Source: Sternotherus odoratus
Lineage: Eukaryota > Chordata > Testudines > Kinosternidae
Direction of reading: 5' to 3'
Length of the DNA: 64,000 nt
NCBI GenBank assembly: GCA_032164245.1
Contig: JAVMKO010000004.1
Span: forward strand, 36,247,626-36,311,625
In this document: piece by piece, positions 60,838 to 64,000 of the stretch
How the letters are laid out: every line of letters starts with the position of its first letter
How positions within the stretch are numbered: position 1 is the first letter of the stretch
Position numbers and translations under genes: made by a program
Notes under the pieces: generated by a model
Database searches by the model: none
What the model saw: the letters and a program-made list of their open reading frames with translations, nothing else
What the model was told of the DNA's origin: nothing

Positions 60838-60849
60838 TTCCCAATTTAA

Positions 60850-61038
60850 AAAAGTTCTAGCCTTCCCATTGGCTCTTTTGGTCAGGTGTCCACTTTCTTT
60901 TTTTTACTTGGGTGACTTTTAACCCTTTACAGATAAAGTAAGCAGAGAACAGCTATGAAGGAGGCTTTTATAGCCAACTGGCGGTCTGGGTGTCCATCAA
61001 AGGAAACTACCCCTCTGCCCCATACACACTTCATTTTG
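60850..61038. other. Probable repeat, unclassified
   Basis: The sequence 'aaccctttacagataaagta' through 'ggcttttatagccaactggc' looks like part of a dispersed repeat next to the putative LTR. I cannot name it. Confidence 0.25.
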
Positions 61039-61835
61039 TCCCTGCCAGCAGGTATATGGGATCTTGGGGAGCAATTACCACACAGGTGGGGTGCAAAATA
61101 AATTTATTAAGAAAATGCGAAAACAGGGAAAATTCAATAGTGAGGGGTATGGGGTTTGTTAAAGTGGACAATTGGGGGGGGGGGTTCTTTTAGTAAAAGT
61201 AAATGGGATAGGGGATTTCAATAGTGGGGTACAATACAGTGGGGTATAATACAGTAGGCAACCAATTAACACTGAAGCATAAATGTAACAGGTGGCTAAC
61301 AATTTCTATGTAAAGAGTGTGTCACAGCAGCATATAATCAACTAACAGCATGGATAAAGTGTGTTAAATAACCAATAACTTTAGGTAAAAATGTAAATGT
61401 AAAATGTGAGGTGTATTAGAGAGAAAAGGGGGTAACCAATGGGGTTTTATGCTAGAAAGAGAAGACAGGCTGTAAGTTGGAACAGCAGAGAAGTGAAGGT
61501 TGGGGAATGGAGGAGGAGGAGCACATGGTGGGGGGAGATTTAAACTCAGGGAGACACAGAGCAGACAGCAGAGAGACAATTATACAAACACAGCAAAATC
61601 TTATCTATGATTTAACTTAACCAAACTACACAAATTAGCAAATATCAAACACAATGCAAAATGAAATTACAACTTATCTAGACTAAAAGACAAAATCTAA
61701 CCTAATGGGTGCACCTTATACTAGGGGTAGTTTCAGAGGGCAGAGTGGTGTGTGCCCAGGTACAGTCCAGGAAGACACAGGAAACAGATTACAGATACAG
61801 ACCAAGGTTTAGTTTGAGTCTAAGAGAGGTTTTGA

Positions 61836-61975
61836 GACACAGACCAAGGGGAGTTTAAGAGAGGTTTTGAGACACAGACCAAGGGGAGTTTAAGAGAGGT
61901 TTTAAGACACAGACCAAGGAGAGTTTAAGAGAGGTTTTGAGACACAGACCAAGGGGAGTTTAAGAGAGGTTTTAA
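61836..61975. repeat. Tandem array: four 35-bp units
   Basis: Four units of exactly 35 bp ('gacacagaccaaggggagtt' plus 'taagagaggtttt' and two more bases) start at 61836, 61871, 61906 and 61941, differing by a few substitutions. A related 65-bp duplication with 'gcaaggagtttaagtctgtg' follows at 61976-62080. Confidence 0.95.
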
Positions 61976-62250
61976 GCAAGGAGTTTAAGTCTGTGTGTTG
62001 GGGAAACAGAGTTTAAGGAGGAGTTTAAGAGAGGCTTTAAGCAAGGAGTTTAAGTCTGTGTGTTGGGAAAACAGAGCCAGCAGCTAGAGTAATTAAGTAT
62101 AGAAAGTTTCACAGAAGAGAGGTTCTCACCAGTCCCCAGACAGCAGCAAAGACTGAAGCAGCAATCAACATCAGGAGAAGCCAGGAGGGCTCAGCACGGT
62201 CTTGATCAGCAATAGGTCTCTCAGGCAGCAATTCGTTCTTCGTGGGGTGG

Positions 62251-62340
62251 GGGGTTAAAAACGGGGGTACGCTCAAAAATAAAACGAGAGCGGGGGGGGT
62301 TAAAAACAGGGGTACGCTCAATAATAAAACGAGAGCGGAG
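62251..62340. repeat. 45-bp direct duplication inside the LTR
   Basis: Two adjacent units each contain 'ggttaaaaac', 'ggggtacgctca' and 'ataaaacgagagcgg'. The period is 45 bp, with three or four differences. It overlaps the upstream part of a short hydrophobic open frame (62109-62321 minus), which is probably chance. Confidence 0.85.
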
Positions 62341-62900
62341 AAAGGACCCCCCAGAACCCCTGCCTGATCAGGCCAGGTAGCAATGCAGGAACCCTTCTGA
62401 TGCTAGTTTCAAAATGCCTGTTCTTAAAAGCAAACTCAGGCAGTTTCCCTGCCAGTAATGCTGATAGGCTCCTTCTGTCACAGGGGAGGAGTTCAGAGAA
62501 AAACTACAGGTGAGTATAGAGACATGCCTGGACAGAGTTCCCCCTCATGACTCAAAAGCACATGAGGCCTATGACTCATGCCCAGGATCTTCAAAGTACA
62601 TTGGTCTTACAGCTTGAACAGAGCCTTGCCCTACACCGAGCCCAGGTTTAACAAGGTGATAACAGGACCAACCCTTTGAACAGGGCAGTTATCCCACTTA
62701 AGCACAAGTGGCCATCCCTTTGAGAAGGGCAATGGCTCTTTGTAAACAACTTAAGGGGCCCTCTCTTTGAGAAGGGCAGTGGCCCTGGTAAATAATTTTA
62801 ACAGCCAGGGAGGGGCGGCCACAGGAGAGCAAAAACAAAATGGAGAAGGGGACAGCTGTAACAGACAAAATGGAGTAGGGGGAAAGCTGTAACAGACATG

Positions 62901-62986
62901 CCCCCCTGGCCGACCTGAACGGGCTGTGAGGGGGATGTCCCATGTAAAGACCAAAAAAAAAAAAATGGAAGAAAAAAGAAAAAGTT
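62901..62986 (-). promoter_or_regulatory. Putative polypurine tract and 3' untranslated link
   Basis: Between the env stop (62987-62989) and the LTR start, the minus strand has a T-rich stretch and then 'ggtcggccagggggg' directly before 'catgtctg'. A purine run at this spot is where plus-strand DNA synthesis is primed in retroviruses. Confidence 0.5.
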
Positions 62987-64000
62987 TTACAAGTCGTCGT
63001 CTTCGTAGTATGGAAGTGGTGGCTTGCTGCTGTACAAGGGGATGGAGGAATACCTCACCTGCAAAGGCAGGGCTGACACAACCTTACGAATAAGCTGCTT
63101 GACCACTGCTATCCCCAACAAGAAGGCTACAAGAACAATAGCAACAGTAATAAGCCACTGCTTGGCGGACTGAGCCCAGGACCCCAGACCCCAGCTGGAC
63201 CACTGAGCTTGCCACCAATCCCACTTATTACGCTCTTCACGAATCTGGACGGCGAAGGAGGATAGTTGGTCAGCCATGGCTGAGACATTGTTCCACACAG
63301 GCTGAAGGCGCAGGCAACATTGTCCCTTAAAGCGAGGATCGAGGTCCTCCAAGGCGACACAAAAGTCTTTTTGTAGGGTGGTCTGGATCAGAAGGCGGTT
63401 CTGCTCGGCGTAGTCAGCTAGGATAGTGAGGGCATCGCTGGTTCGACGAAGTCCTCCGGCTGTGATGTTGGTGAGGGCCTCCAGACCAAGCGACAGACCA
63501 CGGATTTGCTGTAAAGTTAAACTGTAGGAGAGGGGGTTAAACTGTATGTCATTAAGGGAAATGAGGGCTTTAGGCAGGACCCGGTCCCACCCCTTGTAAT
63601 CAGGGGTGCCAAGCGTGGCCCGAAACTGGGTCTTCAGCATTCCGATCCGTCTCTCCACGACTCCGTTGCTTTGGGGGTGATATGGCAGGTGGGTGTGAAT
63701 ACGCACCCCCCACTGAGACACCGTCTGGTCTATAGCTTTACTGGTGAACGGTGGCCCTCCATCGGTCTGGATTTCTTCGGGTGCCCCCCAGGCAGCAATT
63801 ACCTGGAGAAGGGCTACAGAAACAGCTGGTGCAGTAGATCGCCTGAGGGAAGAACACATTAACTGGCGAGACCCTAGGTCAACTATTACAAGCCCCTTTG
63901 GATACCGTTTTGCCCCCAGGAGGGGGCCAATGAGGTCCACCAGCCAGGCTTTACCCGGGCTAAAGTGGCCAGGGCTATAAGCACCATGAGCATAGACAGG
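62987..64000 (-). CDS. Endogenous retrovirus pol-env fusion: integrase core joined to envelope TM subunit (partial)
   Basis: The frame is open from the window edge (64000) to a TAA at 62987-62989; residue 1 here is the GTG at 63938-63940. The N-terminal part is a retroviral integrase core. The catalytic acidic triad is seen as D2 in 'VDLIGPL', D60 in 'QTDGGPPF' and E96 in 'HPQSNGVVER', with exact D-35-E spacing. Integrase similarity ends near residue 131. From about 135 the protein is an envelope transmembrane subunit: a heptad-rich coiled coil (about 141-192), C194 and C208-C209, a Trp-rich membrane-proximal part (240-262), a membrane span (about 263-283), and a tail with 'YSSI' and an acidic end. 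The integrase C-terminus and the surface subunit are missing, so an internal deletion has joined pol and env in frame. A related intact provirus would have them as separate genes. The retroviral class is unresolved. Confidence 0.85.
   Translation of the reverse strand, partial: PVYAHGAYSPGHFSPGKAWLVDLIGPLLGAKRYPKGLVIVDLGSRQLMCSSLRRSTAPAVSVALLQVIAAWGAPEEIQTDGGPPFTSKAIDQTVSQWGVRIHTHLPYHPQSNGVVERRIGMLKTQFRATLGTPDYKGWDRVLPKALISLNDIQFNPLSYSLTLQQIRGLSLGLEALTNITAGGLRRTSDALTILADYAEQNRLLIQTTLQKDFCVALEDLDPRFKGQCCLRLQPVWNNVSAMADQLSSFAVQIREERNKWDWWQAQWSSWGLGSWAQSAKQWLITVAIVLVAFLLGIAVVKQLIRKVVSALPLQVRYSSIPLYSSKPPLPYYEDDDL

Larger units (their letters stand above)
61039..62898 (-). mobile_element. Probable long 3' LTR of an endogenous retrovirus
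   Basis: On the minus strand a TGTCTGTTACAG start (62898) follows a G-rich polypurine stretch ('ggccagggggg', about 62911-62901), where an LTR should begin after env. A possible end is GGGACA at 61044-61039, giving TGTC...GACA termini and about 1.86 kb. Just before it lies an AATAAA (minus, about 61099-61094). The left limit is an inference: no target duplication can be tested because the other end of the provirus is outside the window. Inside it are a 45-bp duplication (62251-62340) and a 35-bp tandem array (61836-61975). An alternative is a shorter LTR ending before the tandem array. Confidence 0.45.

Noticed and set aside
62109..62321. 70-codon hydrophobic minus-strand frame that could be read as a signal or leader peptide
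   Set aside because: It lies inside the putative LTR and partly in a 45-bp duplication; no matching envelope or accessory gene follows. Chance is more likely.
1..64000. CRISPR arrays, bacterial operons, tRNA or rRNA genes
   Set aside because: No spaced direct repeats, no tightly packed coding frames and no tRNA or rRNA signature were seen; the window is vertebrate DNA dominated by retroelements.

Overview
The window is AT-rich vertebrate nuclear DNA from a gene-poor stretch, either intergenic or inside a large intron. I found no host protein-coding exon that I would call with confidence. Nearly everything recognisable is a transposable-element relic. The mix is CR1 LINEs, older L2/CR1-like LINE sequence, MIR/CORE-type SINE pieces, Penelope-like elements (PLEs) with a GIY-YIG nuclease ORF, hAT and Tigger/pogo-like MITEs, solo LTRs and part of an endogenous retrovirus. 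This points to a sauropsid. A turtle is my best guess, with a crocodilian as the alternative. That is inference from repeat style, not from a gene match.

Layout. 1-7 kb is mostly unique sequence with a MIR relic and one weak exon-like segment on the minus strand. 6.9-7.7 kb holds a degraded LINE reverse transcriptase (minus) followed by a Tigger-like fragment. 10.35-10.74 kb is a TA-flanked MITE with a GC-rich core. 13.7-14.4 kb is LTR-like. 19.74-20.78 kb is a PLE whose 3' part sits behind an inverted copy of its own tail, bounded by a 12-bp duplication. 20.9-21.6 and 24.5-25.3 kb are GC-rich non-autonomous elements, and 25.68-25.81 kb is a short MITE. 28.3-29.85 kb is a 1.5-kb CR1 copy preceded by a (TG)22 microsatellite. 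35.21-35.53 kb is a hAT MITE with an exact 8-bp target duplication. 36.22-36.86 kb (minus) and 47.18-47.88 kb (plus) are two solo LTRs of one family, each with an exact 5-bp duplication. 41.85, 50.70 and 60.61 kb are three more PLE tail insertions, two of them hairpins. 46.58-46.75 kb is a retroposed U1 snRNA pseudogene lacking its first ~15 nt.

61.0-64.0 kb is the 3' end of an endogenous retrovirus on the minus strand, cut by the window edge. An integrase core is joined in frame to the C-terminal part of an envelope transmembrane subunit by an internal deletion, followed by a polypurine tract and an unusually long probable LTR with internal tandem repeats.

The most interesting material is the PLE series, the U1 retropseudogene, the matched solo LTR pair and the pol-env fused ORF. 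No CRISPR array, operon or other bacterial feature is present.
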